This document shows, one piece after another, positions 7,487-14,879 of a stretch of DNA of 23,004 nucleotides. The translations under genes and the position numbers were made by a program. This DNA comes from Spirochaetota bacterium (GTDB taxonomy: Bacteria; Spirochaetota; Leptospiria; Turneriellales; Turneriellaceae), in assembly GCA_963205035.1 (NCBI GenBank), contig CAUJII010000091.1, positions 1 to 23,004 of the forward strand, written 5' to 3'. The notes below the pieces were generated by a model, which saw nothing but the letters and a program-made list of their open reading frames with translations, did no database searches and had not been told where the DNA came from. Numbering within the stretch: position 1 is the stretch's first letter; each line of letters opens with the position of its first letter.

Positions 7487-8097
7487 TCACACGCTTTTTT
7501 GACGCCCTCTGTCTTGAGAAGAATCAGAGTGAGTAAAGGAAAGACCGCCATGATCACTGCCGTGACGGTTAGAGAAGTGATTCCCATGCCGGTGACGAGG
7601 GTCGAAAGCGCTTCGATGGACGCGCCTTCCTCGGGTGCAACGAACGGTTTTAGCTGTTCAGAAAATTTCGTGACAAATTTCACCACGATGGGGCTTATGT
7701 AAAAAATATAAACCAAAGCATCGAGCACGAGATAGACCAAAGCAGCGATTGCCCAAGCTATGGAAAATTTCACGCCCTCGGCTCGGTACTGTACGAGTTT
7801 TATCGCAGCAAAAAGTGCAAAGGCAGAGATTAGAGCAGCGCAGAGTCTGCTCAAACCTTGCGCTTGAAAGATGGGGTTGAGCACGCTCACGGCAGAGTTC
7901 CAGTCGATCCCCGCTTTCTTGAACTCAGGGCTAGCGCTCAAAATTGTCGCAAAGAATCCCGTTAAGTTGTCGGTCATAAGACTTGTGACGGCACCGAAGA
8001 GCGAATAGATCATGTAAATAGATGCAAAAATGATGAGAAGCACACCCATTGTCTTGGGGATTTTAGAGCGTTCGGGCGTGGGGAGAGTCGTTGGCAT
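7483..8097 (-). CDS. Four-helix membrane protein, function unknown
   Basis: This 204-aa protein has about four hydrophobic segments (residues ~17-40, 83-104, 112-136, 170-195) and a short proline-rich cytosolic start (MPTTLPTPERSK). No family motif was recognised. It begins 15 nt after the DUF2937-like gene, is co-directional, and is probably the last gene of that operon. Its TAA (7483-7485) overlaps the antiporter TAG (7484-7486) on the other strand. Confidence 0.8.
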   Translation of the reverse strand: MPTTLPTPERSKIPKTMGVLLIIFASIYMIYSLFGAVTSLMTDNLTGFFATILSASPEFKKAGIDWNSAVSVLNPIFQAQGLSRLCAALISAFALFAAIKLVQYRAEGVKFSIAWAIAALVYLVLDALVYIFYISPIVVKFVTKFSEQLKPFVAPEEGASIEALSTLVTGMGITSLTVTAVIMAVFPLLTLILLKTEGVKKACD

Positions 8098-8112
8098 AGA
8101 GCTTCGTAAACC

Positions 8113-8649
8113 TCAAACCTTTGCAGGCGGAGTGCCCTTTTTTCCAAAAAGTTTTTTTGGAAAAAATAGCAATGCGCGGTAGAGTAGCATACCGAGAATA
8201 ATTCCCACAATCACGTACAGCAACGATTCGAGAGTAAAAGGAAGCGCCGGTTGAAATTGAACGCTTTTTGCAAGCGACCAATCGACATGCCGCAGAAATG
8301 CAAAGGGACGTGTGAAAGCTGAGGAGTTCTTAATCGAAAGGAACGCGGCAGAGAGCGCTTCAAATCGGGAAATCTGCGCTTGATGGATTTCTGCGGACTT
8401 CTTACCCGCTTGACTTTGCGAGCCCATGAGGTCGGCGATGAACTGCTTCGTATCCATTCCGACTTCTTGTGCTTTCTCTTTGATGAGTTCGACAGATTTT
8501 TGTGACTCGGCTTTCGCGCCTGCGAGCACATTGAGATATAAGTTCATGTATTGCGGCGCTTGGCTTAAGAGGAGTGCTGCAAAAAAAACGACGATGCGTT
8601 CAAGGATGGAACCGAAGAAGCCACCGATATATTTGGTAATGAAATTCAT
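8113..8649 (-). CDS. DUF2937-like membrane protein
   Basis: The protein has 178 aa. An N-terminal hydrophobic helix (ERIVVFFAALLLSQAPQYMN) leads to a charged, helical middle rich in Ala, Glu, Lys and Gln. The conserved-looking block AFLRHVDWSLAKSVQF, then FQPALPFTLESLLYVIVG, leads into the second hydrophobic helix. This order matches DUF2937 as I know it (helix, coiled segment, HxD..IA block, PxTxEgLl, helix). The family has no established function. The KKLFGKKG tail fits a cytosolic C-terminus. It lies 62 nt after the DnaC-like gene and upstream of the four-helix membrane protein. Confidence 0.8.
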   Translation of the reverse strand: MNFITKYIGGFFGSILERIVVFFAALLLSQAPQYMNLYLNVLAGAKAESQKSVELIKEKAQEVGMDTKQFIADLMGSQSQAGKKSAEIHQAQISRFEALSAAFLSIKNSSAFTRPFAFLRHVDWSLAKSVQFQPALPFTLESLLYVIVGIILGMLLYRALLFFPKKLFGKKGTPPAKV

Positions 8650-8711
8650 TTTGCTTTTTCCGACAGCGTGCTGCCGGCGTAAAGTGGAAATAAAGGAAGC
8701 GTACTTTAAGT

Positions 8712-9617
8712 CTAAGAGCCTGTCTGCATGTCTTGCCGGTAATCTCTCACGTTGAAAAACTCGACCGTGTGCAGCATCTCAGCAAAGCGAGAGTAAATCC
8801 GCCCTTTGAACAGCGTGCGCACCTGATTCAAATCGATGTTCGAGGTGATAATTGTGGGAAGGTCGTTTTCATAACGCGCATCGATGAGATCATAGAGTGT
8901 GCGTTGCTCCCATTCCGAGTCGGATTGGATGCCGAAATCGTCGATGACAAGAATCTCTTGACTTGCAATTTCGTTGAAGACTGTCTCTGTGCGGCCATAC
9001 GTTGAAGAGTCGTTATTGAAAGTCGAGCGTAGCTGCTGAAAAAAGTCACGCGAGATTTTTACATAACGGCAAGGCATACGAGCCGTGAGAATAAGCTCGT
9101 TCAAAATCATTGCGGCAAGGAGGCTTTTTCCGGTGCCGGGGGGGCCGATAAAAAAGAGACCCTTGAGGTCGAGAGGGTTGACTTGTTGCGAACCGCTTTG
9201 CAAGTTTTTCTGTGCTTCGATAAAGAGTCTTGCCCGGTCGAACGCAGCGGTCAGCGCAATCGCCGCCGCCATCTTGACGTTTTCGAGTTCTGACGAATGT
9301 GTCGGGTTGGGATATTGCGGTTGTAGGTTAAATTCTCGTAAGCGGTGAAAACGGTATTTGAGCGGGATGTTCGAGAGTCTAAATAAATCTTTAACGCGTG
9401 AGAAATTATCGCGAGCGCCTTTGCACGCGCAAGGTTTAATGGTGTGTGTCGCCTCGTCTAAGTAGAGGTAGGGTGCAGTCTTGTCGCCTAAGCACGAAAG
9501 GCAGAGAGTCTCGACACAATCGCACACTTCGAGAATACGCGTCGTTCGCAAACGCGTCAGTTGCGGACGCACGCGGTAACTCAAGCCGTCGCATTTTTCG
9601 CAGCCCCAACCTTTCAT
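8712..9617 (-). CDS. DnaC/DnaI-like AAA+ ATPase with cysteine-rich N-terminus
   Basis: The protein has 301 aa. The AAA+ module shows Walker A GPPGTGKSL, Walker B EILVIDDFG, sensor-1 PTIITSN and an arginine-finger block GRIYSRFAE, the set seen in helicase loaders DnaC/DnaI and IstB-like proteins. Residues 1-70 have four cysteine pairs (CEKC, CDC, CLSC, CAC) that should bind zinc, as in some DnaI-type loaders that use this domain to contact DnaB. Loading DnaB onto DNA is the likely role. No transposase is adjacent, so IstB is unlikely. The ATG overlaps the TGA of the upstream TraB/GumN-like gene (ATGA), implying translational coupling. Confidence 0.88.
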   Translation of the reverse strand: MKGWGCEKCDGLSYRVRPQLTRLRTTRILEVCDCVETLCLSCLGDKTAPYLYLDEATHTIKPCACKGARDNFSRVKDLFRLSNIPLKYRFHRLREFNLQPQYPNPTHSSELENVKMAAAIALTAAFDRARLFIEAQKNLQSGSQQVNPLDLKGLFFIGPPGTGKSLLAAMILNELILTARMPCRYVKISRDFFQQLRSTFNNDSSTYGRTETVFNEIASQEILVIDDFGIQSDSEWEQRTLYDLIDARYENDLPTIITSNIDLNQVRTLFKGRIYSRFAEMLHTVEFFNVRDYRQDMQTGS

Positions 9618-10510
9618 TGCCGCTCCACCTTGAAACCTAATTGTTGCAAAATTTCAACAATGCTTTCTGGCCCGATGAGATGCATTGCACCGGTTACAAA
9701 AAAATAAGTGCCGGGGTAGCGCGCAATAAGCTTTAAGCGCTCAGCCATGCGGTGGTTGCGGTCGTAAAGCAATATCTTTGCGAATGGATTTGAAATTGTA
9801 GTATTTGCTTTATGGTTGTAATGAAAAATCTCAAGGACTTTTTTATCGTCTCCGTTACGCCAATGTGTCGCCATTTCAGCGACATTGCTCTCGCCTGTTT
9901 TGTTTGCGTAGACCAAAAATGAACGGAAGCGTTCTAATTGGGCTTCCAGCTTGAGCGTGTTCATAGCGCGCAGCACTTCATCTTGCGCCTCTATAGTGAA
10001 GATGTGCGGTGGGTTCTTCTTTCTGTGCCGCGCTAAGTAGCGTAGCAGTCGATGTTCTGTGCCATACTCGAGCACATACCCTTCGTTGAATGCGAGACGA
10101 TACCCGACGACGAACTCAATGAACCAAGGTTGGAATCGCTCCACCGTTTTTTGGGAGATCCCCAACTTCTGCAAGAGTTTTGTAAAACTATCGAATTCGT
10201 TCTGGGTTAAGTGCGCTTGGATTGTTTCGTTGTGCGGTAAGTTCGCTTCTTGAACGTGGCTATTTCGGATTTTTTCGCTGCGCACTTCGCCCTCGAGTAA
10301 GAATGCCGTGCTCTTATCGAGCGCTTCGTAGATTTTTTTAGGATATTCAGGATCTTGTGGCAACCCCATGTGCATCGAGCCCATGAGATAAATTGTTGTT
10401 TCGTCGAGGGTCGCCTTATAGAAGAAATAGCGGTTTGCATCTGCTGAGAGGGGAAGCCAGAAAGAGAGAACAGCAAAGAGAAAAAATAATCGTCCCAGAG
10501 ATAATTTCAT
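9614..10510 (-). CDS. TraB/GumN-like secreted protein
   Basis: The protein has 298 aa with a signal peptide (MKLSLGRLFFLFAVLSFWLPLSA, cleavage near ADA). Family blocks are IYLMGSMHMG near the mature N-terminus, FLLEGEV, and TYFFVTGAMHLIGPESIVE at the C-terminus. These are the paired GS.H and GA.H motifs of the TraB/PrgY/GumN (Tiki-like) group, thought to be metal-dependent proteases or hydrolases. The His and Glu residues appear intact. It probably acts in the periplasm. It is the first gene of the leftward GumN / DnaC / DUF2937 / membrane-protein run. The 90-nt gap upstream shows no clear terminator. Confidence 0.88.
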   Translation of the reverse strand: MKLSLGRLFFLFAVLSFWLPLSADANRYFFYKATLDETTIYLMGSMHMGLPQDPEYPKKIYEALDKSTAFLLEGEVRSEKIRNSHVQEANLPHNETIQAHLTQNEFDSFTKLLQKLGISQKTVERFQPWFIEFVVGYRLAFNEGYVLEYGTEHRLLRYLARHRKKNPPHIFTIEAQDEVLRAMNTLKLEAQLERFRSFLVYANKTGESNVAEMATHWRNGDDKKVLEIFHYNHKANTTISNPFAKILLYDRNHRMAERLKLIARYPGTYFFVTGAMHLIGPESIVEILQQLGFKVERQ

Positions 10511-10600
10511 GGATGCAGTTATGATTTTGAAACGAGTTAGCAGGTAAAGTCATCGAAGGTTCTCCAGCAGACTCAGGGGGTGTCGCAAAATTTAGCGCGA

Positions 10601-11065
10601 TTAGTGTTTCTTGTGCGGGCTAACATAATCGCCCACTTTGGTGCGGAAGGCGACGTTCAAGCGGTTCCACCCGTTGATGGCGATAATTGCAAGCGTCAGG
10701 TTTACGAGCGATTTCTCGTCGAAATGTTTTCGCGCTTCGTCATAGGCTGCGTCTTCAACGCCGTGCGGGCCAATCACTGTGACAAGTTCTGTCCAGAGAA
10801 GCGCTGCGCGTTCTCTCTCGGTGAAGCATGGTGCTTCGCGCCACGCAGAGAGCAGGTAGAGACGTTGCTCCGTTTCGCCACGCGCTCTTGCGTCTTTAGT
10901 GTGCATATCTAAGCACCAAGCACAGCCGTTGATTTGCGATGCGCGCGTTTTGACGAGTTCTAATAAGGACTCCTCAATACCGCCTTGGTGGACTTGCTTT
11001 TCCAGTTGAATCATCGCTTGCATTGCTTCGGGCGAAGCGGTTTGATAGTTTAGACGCTCTTTCAT
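10601..11065 (-). CDS. Carboxymuconolactone decarboxylase / AhpD-like CxxC protein
   Basis: This 154-aa protein has the all-helical CMD/AhpD fold. LLELVKTRASQINGCAWCLDMHTKDA contains the ExxxxxxxxxxxCxxCxxxH active-site signature of alkylhydroperoxidase-like enzymes. Family members reduce peroxides or serve as thiol adaptors. The start at 11063-11065 is chosen because ACTCCTT (AAGGAGT on the coding strand) is 5 nt upstream. The earlier in-frame start at 11107 lacks this. It sits 118 nt downstream of lpd in the same direction. In mycobacteria AhpD receives electrons from Lpd through lipoylated DlaT, so a redox link here is plausible but inferred. Confidence 0.92.
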   Translation of the reverse strand: MKERLNYQTASPEAMQAMIQLEKQVHQGGIEESLLELVKTRASQINGCAWCLDMHTKDARARGETEQRLYLLSAWREAPCFTERERAALLWTELVTVIGPHGVEDAAYDEARKHFDEKSLVNLTLAIIAINGWNRLNVAFRTKVGDYVSPHKKH

Positions 11066-11070
11066 GATAG

Positions 11071-11077
11071 ACTCCTT
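11071..11077 (-). promoter_or_regulatory. Ribosome-binding site of the AhpD-like gene
   Basis: AAGGAGT on the minus strand, 5 nt before the ATG at 11063-11065. It decides the start. Confidence 0.75.
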
Positions 11078-11183
11078 GTGCACGCATGGTAATAAGACGA
11101 CTGACACACTTGCCGCTTAAATCGCGTCTCTTACACGGTACATCAAAGAGCATAAAAACAAAAATCGGTTACGGCCAAAAAAA

Positions 11184-12569
11184 CTAATAATTCACGCATT
11201 CGCCTTCGATGAGCGCGAACGTCTCCGCGACAGTCTCGCTAAGCGTCGGGTGGGGGAAAACTGTATGTACAAAGTCTTCAGCCAAGAGTTCAGAGCTCAT
11301 TGCCAAAGAAACTTGCCCGATAAGTTCCGAGGCGTTTTCGCCGACTATTTGGGCTCCTAAGATTTGACCCGAGTTCTTATCGGTGAAAAGACGCGTGAAT
11401 CCACTTTCTTGATTTGCAGCGAGAGCCATGCCCGATGCGAGCCAAGGAAATTCCGCTTGCAAGTATTCACGCTTAGTTTCGAGGAGCATTTTTTCTGTAA
11501 ACCCGATTGTAGCCACTTGTGGAGAAGTATAGATGCAGCCTGGGATTTCGGCTATGGGGCGGGGATTTCTCTTGGCAAGATACTCGGCGACGTAGATACC
11601 CTGGTGCGCTGCCCTGTGTGCGAGCAGCTTTCCAAATGTGACGTCGCCCAGTGCAAATATCGAGGGAATGCTGGTTTGCTGGTTCGCATCCACCGTGATA
11701 AATTTTCGGTTGTCCAAAATCCCCCAAGTATCGATGCCGAGATTTTCCGTGTTGGGCAATACGCCTATTGCAACTAAGAGAATGTCCGAGTTCAAATCTA
11801 TCTGTTTACCGTCCGCATCTTGCAGATGGATGGAAACGGTGTCTGTATCTTCTTTAAGACTTGTAATCTGTGACTTCTCATAGATGGTCATTCCGCGTTT
11901 TGTGAGAGCTTTCTTGAGCGCATCAGCAATTTTTTGGTCTTCGTTGGGCAAGATATGCTCTGCCATTTCAATAAGGGTGACGTGGCTGCCCAAGCTCAGA
12001 AAAAAATCGGCAAATTCCAAGCCAATCGCGCCGCCGCCGATGACGGTTATACTCTTAGGAAGCTCTTTGTTTGTTAGAGCGTCTCGGTATTGCCAGACGC
12101 GTTTAGAGAAATTTAACTGCGGCAGAGGACGCGCCCTCGCGCCGGTAGCTATACACGCGAATTTGAAAGAAATATCTCGGCTCGCTGTGTTAGATTTAAT
12201 TTGGATTAACTGCTTGTTTGCAAAGCGTGCTTCGCCTTCGATCAGGGTTACGCCATATTTTTTGAAGAGCGACTTGATTCCTGTCTGCAATCTCGATGCC
12301 ACTTGTCTGGAACGATCGATAATTGCGCCAAGGTCTACCTTGAGGTTTGCTTCACTGTGAATTCCTAACCTACCGGAATTCAGGCGGTCGAAAAGGTGTG
12401 CCGAAGTAAGGAGTGCTTTTGTCGGAATACATCCCCAGTTGAGGCATATTCCTCCGGCATTTTCGCGTTCGACAACCGCAGTATTGAGCCCCAACTGTGC
12501 TGCGCGTATTGCTGAACTATACCCCCCAGGGCCTGCTCCAATCACAACATAGTCGAAAGAATTCGTCAT
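11184..12569 (-). CDS. lpdA: Dihydrolipoamide dehydrogenase
   Basis: This FAD-dependent enzyme reoxidises dihydrolipoamide of 2-oxoacid dehydrogenase complexes or the glycine cleavage system, passing electrons to NAD+. The 461-aa protein shows the FAD motif VVIGAGPGGYSSA, the redox disulfide GGICLNWGCIPTKALL, the NAD motif VIGGGAIGLEFADFF, the second FAD motif SIFALGDV, and the C-terminal catalytic HPTLSETV of the partner subunit. MTNSFDYVV (12567-12569) fits the family start. An upstream in-frame TTG at 12609-12611 adds 14 unlikely residues. No strong Shine-Dalgarno is seen. No E2/E3 complex genes are adjacent, only the AhpD-like gene downstream. Confidence 0.96.
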   Translation of the reverse strand: MTNSFDYVVIGAGPGGYSSAIRAAQLGLNTAVVERENAGGICLNWGCIPTKALLTSAHLFDRLNSGRLGIHSEANLKVDLGAIIDRSRQVASRLQTGIKSLFKKYGVTLIEGEARFANKQLIQIKSNTASRDISFKFACIATGARARPLPQLNFSKRVWQYRDALTNKELPKSITVIGGGAIGLEFADFFLSLGSHVTLIEMAEHILPNEDQKIADALKKALTKRGMTIYEKSQITSLKEDTDTVSIHLQDADGKQIDLNSDILLVAIGVLPNTENLGIDTWGILDNRKFITVDANQQTSIPSIFALGDVTFGKLLAHRAAHQGIYVAEYLAKRNPRPIAEIPGCIYTSPQVATIGFTEKMLLETKREYLQAEFPWLASGMALAANQESGFTRLFTDKNSGQILGAQIVGENASELIGQVSLAMSSELLAEDFVHTVFPHPTLSETVAETFALIEGECVNY

Positions 12570-12834
12570 GCGCAAAAGAAAATCCCGCAGCGTCGGCGAC
12601 AAGAACAACAAGAAGATATGAAAGGGGCTAAGTGTAGGCGAGAACTCGCTGGTACGATTTTTTCTGCGCTAAGCCCACGCTAATCGGCACCACTTCTTCC
12701 ACCAAAGCGGCGTGCTATTAGATTTCGCGCTGATTTGCTGATTTTTTGTAGCCGCGCGTGTTTTTTTTCAGGAATAATCGTCTTTTCGCATCGCTTAAGA
12801 GAGTTCTGTCTCAGCCTAAATTCGCTTGCTCATT

Positions 12835-12863
12835 TATATAGAAATACTCAGATTTCCGAGTAA
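12835..12863 (-). promoter_or_regulatory. Possible leftward promoter towards lpd
   Basis: On the minus strand TTACTC (12858-12863) lies 17 nt from TATATA (12835-12840). The -10 box is good and the -35 box weak. Operator copy A occupies the spacer. If used, the lpd leader would be about 260 nt. Confidence 0.3.
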
Positions 12864-12906
12864 ATATACGCGATGCAATGAGTAAAAATACTCAATACAT
12901 TGAGTA
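12845..12906. promoter_or_regulatory. Operator array, left cluster (three 18-bp sites, 22-bp period)
   Basis: The sites begin at 12845, 12867 and 12889, exactly 22 bp apart. TACTCAATACATTGAGTA at 12889-12906 is a perfect 18-bp palindrome. TACTCAGATTTCCGAGTA at 12845-12862 pairs at 7 of 9 positions and TACGCGATGCAATGAGTA at 12867-12884 at 6 of 9. A period of about two helical turns puts bound dimers on the same face of DNA. Confidence 0.75.
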
Positions 12907-12936
12907 AATTGTAGTATTGAATAATTCTTACTTTAG

Positions 12937-12964
12937 TTGACATACTCATTGTATTCAGTAAAAT
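12937..12964 (+). promoter_or_regulatory. Promoter of the DUF4143 ATPase / PAP2 operon
   Basis: A consensus TTGACA (12937-12942) is spaced 16 nt from TAAAAT (12959-12964). The ATG at 12973 lies 8 nt after the -10 box, so transcription should begin almost at the start codon and the mRNA is predicted to be leaderless or nearly so. Confidence 0.7.
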
Positions 12965-12982
12965 TACTCAATATGTTGAGTA
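12943..12982. promoter_or_regulatory. Operator array, right cluster overlapping promoter and start codon
   Basis: TACTCATTGTATTCAGTA (12943-12960) fills the -35/-10 spacer. TACTCAATATGTTGAGTA (12965-12982) begins directly after the -10 box and contains the ATG at 12973. The two start 22 bp apart, the same period as in the left cluster. The second pairs at 8 of 9 positions. A bound regulator would block RNA polymerase. The regulator is not identified. Confidence 0.75.
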
Positions 12983-14178
12983 AATGGGAAATTCATCGCC
13001 GACCTCAAGAGGCTGTCCTGAAGGCTCGATTGACTGAAAAACGACGGTTTATCCAGGTTGTGTCCGGGCCGAGGCAAGTCGGAAAGTCTACTTTGGTAAA
13101 CCAAGTTGCCAATAAGCTACGTATGCCTATCCACTATGCCAGCGCAGATCAGCCGACACTGCAAAGCAATCAATGGATAGAGCAGCAATGGGAAATAGCT
13201 CGGCTTGAAGCGAAAGACGAGCGAGGCTCGGTTCTTATACTCGATGAAATTCAAAAGATACCGACATGGTCGAGCATTGTGAAGCACCTCTGGGATGAAG
13301 ATACTCGACGTTCGAGACACGTCAAAGTCGTCCTCTTAGGCTCGGCACCGCTCTTGATTTCTTCAGGGCTCACAGAAAGTTTGGCCGGCCGGTTTGAAAT
13401 CATACCGCTCTCTCATTGGTCTTACGGCGAAATGCATAAGGCATTCGGATTTACACTCGACGAATATATTTTTTACGGAGGTTATCCCGGTGCGGCGCCG
13501 CTTATCAAGTCGCCGCAGCGCTGGGCGCGTTACATAATCGACAGTCTCATTGAAACTTCGATTTCTCGCGACGTACTTCTGCTCACGCGGGTTGACAAGC
13601 CGGCGTTACTTCGGCGTCTATTCGATTTGTCTTGCCGATACTCAGGGCAAATTCTTTCTTTTACAAAAATGTTAGGCCAGTTACAAGATGCAGGAAACTC
13701 AACGACGCTCGCGCATTATCTATCTTTACTCGAAGCAGCCGGCATGGTGAGCGGTCTGAGCAAGTATGCTGGCTCTGTTGCGCGGAGTCGTGGTTCGAGT
13801 CCGAAGCTCCAAGTACTTAATATGGCGCTCATGACAGCTTTGATGGATCGTCCACTTGACGCCGTTCGCAGCGACCCGGAAACCTGGGGTCGCCTCGTGG
13901 AATCTGCCGTGGGGTCTTACATTGCGAATGCGGCGCTCCGTGGGGAATGTCGGCTTTACTATTGGCGCGAAAGAAATCAGGAAGTCGACTTTATCGTTCT
14001 TACTCATGGTGAGTTGACCGCGATCGAGGTCAAGAGCGGACGGACCGCGCAAATACATTCGGGCTTGAACGCATTTCAGCAGCAATTCAAGCCGAAGCGG
14101 AGTTTGCTTGTCGGCGCAAATGGAATTCCGCTCGAAGAGTTTTTTCTGAAACCGATGTTGCATTGGGTGGGGAAATAA
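12973..14178 (+). CDS. AAA_14 / DUF4143 ATP-binding protein
   Basis: The protein has 401 aa. Walker A is SGPRQVGKSTL, Walker B is SVLILDEIQKI, and VVLLGSAPLL is a sensor-like strand. A winged-helix-like segment follows around FTKMLGQLQDAGNSTTLAHYLSLLEAAGMV. The C-terminal DUF4143 part ends EVDFIVLTHGELTAIEVKSG, a pattern like a PD-(D/E)xK nuclease core with D and ExK. This family is widespread and accessory, and its function is unknown. The start at 12973 (MLSKWEIHRR) is preferred to an in-frame TTG at 12937, which is itself part of the -35 box. The gene overlaps PAP2 by one base (TAATG). The winged helix might allow autoregulation through the operator array, which is an inference. Confidence 0.9.
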   Translation: MLSKWEIHRRPQEAVLKARLTEKRRFIQVVSGPRQVGKSTLVNQVANKLRMPIHYASADQPTLQSNQWIEQQWEIARLEAKDERGSVLILDEIQKIPTWSSIVKHLWDEDTRRSRHVKVVLLGSAPLLISSGLTESLAGRFEIIPLSHWSYGEMHKAFGFTLDEYIFYGGYPGAAPLIKSPQRWARYIIDSLIETSISRDVLLLTRVDKPALLRRLFDLSCRYSGQILSFTKMLGQLQDAGNSTTLAHYLSLLEAAGMVSGLSKYAGSVARSRGSSPKLQVLNMALMTALMDRPLDAVRSDPETWGRLVESAVGSYIANAALRGECRLYYWRERNQEVDFIVLTHGELTAIEVKSGRTAQIHSGLNAFQQQFKPKRSLLVGANGIPLEEFFLKPMLHWVGK

Positions 14179-14735
14179 TGGATTGGCTTATAGCACAAGA
14201 CCGTGCTCTATTTGAGTATTTGACGCTATATGTGAATCCGCCGTGGTTAAGTCTTTTGTGTGAGTATATTGGTCGCCCGAGTACCTATGCAATCCCAATT
14301 CTTTTCTTATCCTTAGTTTATCTTTTTCGCGATAAACAAAAATTTGCTTTCTTCTTGCTTGCGACGATTCTACTCCTCACCCTCAGTGAGAGTACGGCGC
14401 ATTTTCTGAAGTCGATGTTCGCAAGACCGCGCCCTGCAGTCTTTTGGCATATCTATGTTGATCCGAAAGCTTTGGGATTTCCATCTTCACACGCAGCGAA
14501 TACGATGGCGCTGGCAGTTTTTCTGTCACGTTGGTTTTCGAAGCCTCTCGCTTGGTTTCTATTTATTCCTTTTATCATTGGTTCCTCTCGCGTATTTGCT
14601 AACTATCACTTTCCGCTCGATGTCTTCTTTGGTTGGCTCGTCGGATTTTGCGTCGCCTGGTGCTACGGTATTTTTGTTTCTTATTTGTCTCGCAAGCTGT
14701 TTCATAAAAATAGCTTCAGGTGCGATTCTACTTGA
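14178..14735 (+). CDS. PAP2-family membrane phosphatase
   Basis: The protein has 185 aa with about five hydrophobic helices. It carries the three PAP2 motifs: KSMFARPRP (KxxxxxxRP), GFPSSHAAN (PSGH type) and SRVFANYHFPLDVFFGWLVG (SRxxxxxHxxxD). Members dephosphorylate lipid phosphates such as phosphatidic acid, PGP or undecaprenyl pyrophosphate on the outer face of the inner membrane. Short members like this are often UppP (BacA-unrelated) or PgpB-like, but the substrate cannot be told. The ATG at 14178 overlaps the TAA of the DUF4143 gene and is preceded by GGTGGGG, so translation is probably coupled. Confidence 0.92.
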   Translation: MDWLIAQDRALFEYLTLYVNPPWLSLLCEYIGRPSTYAIPILFLSLVYLFRDKQKFAFFLLATILLLTLSESTAHFLKSMFARPRPAVFWHIYVDPKALGFPSSHAANTMALAVFLSRWFSKPLAWFLFIPFIIGSSRVFANYHFPLDVFFGWLVGFCVAWCYGIFVSYLSRKLFHKNSFRCDST

Positions 14736-14760
14736 CGAAGTGTGCGACGCACAATAAATG
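14732..14760 (+). promoter_or_regulatory. Possible promoter for the phasin-like gene
   Basis: TTGACG (14732-14737, overlapping the PAP2 stop) is 17 nt from TAAATG (14755-14760). The -35 box is good and the -10 box weak. A small hairpin TGTGC/GCACA (14741-14753) lies in the spacer. Confidence 0.3.
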
Positions 14761-14866
14761 TCTTGTATTGGCGTGCGCTGCATGATTCATTTTTCGGGTG
14801 TGTGTGGAAACGTTGGGAGCATATCTGAACTCCTGCCTCACCCGCGAAGGGAAGCTGCGCGCCGCC

Positions 14867-14873
14867 GAAGGAG
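14867..14873 (+). promoter_or_regulatory. Strong Shine-Dalgarno of the phasin-like gene
   Basis: GAAGGAG, 6 nt before the ATG at 14880. It is the clearest ribosome-binding site in the window and suggests high expression. Confidence 0.75.
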
Positions 14874-14879
14874 TACCCA

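Larger units (their letters stand above)
12570..12972. other. Long divergent intergenic regulatory region
   Basis: About 400 bp separate lpd (leftward) from the DUF4143 ATPase gene (rightward). The half nearest lpd (12570-12830) shows no convincing gene on either strand. A leftward 28-codon open stretch ending HAALVEEVV...VLAYT has no start or recognised family. The half nearest the ATPase (12840-12982) is AT-rich and dominated by 18-bp palindromes described separately. Confidence 0.8.

Noticed and set aside
8712..9617. IstB transposition helper
   Set aside because: No IstA-like transposase or terminal repeats are nearby, and the cysteine-rich N-terminus fits a DnaI-type loader better.
12641..12656. 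16-bp match (15 of 16) between the minus strand here and 20644-20659
   Set aside because: The similarity fades quickly outside the core and both lie in hairpin-prone intergenic DNA. It is too weak to call a repeat.
12634..12720. Leftward 28-codon fragment ending in VLAYT before lpd, possibly a gene remnant
   Set aside because: It has no recognisable family or start, and is too short to call a pseudogene.
12878..12907. Nine-codon open frame MSKNTQYIE just upstream of the DUF4143 promoter
   Set aside because: It is made of the palindromic operator sequence itself and lies upstream of the -35 box, so it would not be on the ATPase transcript.
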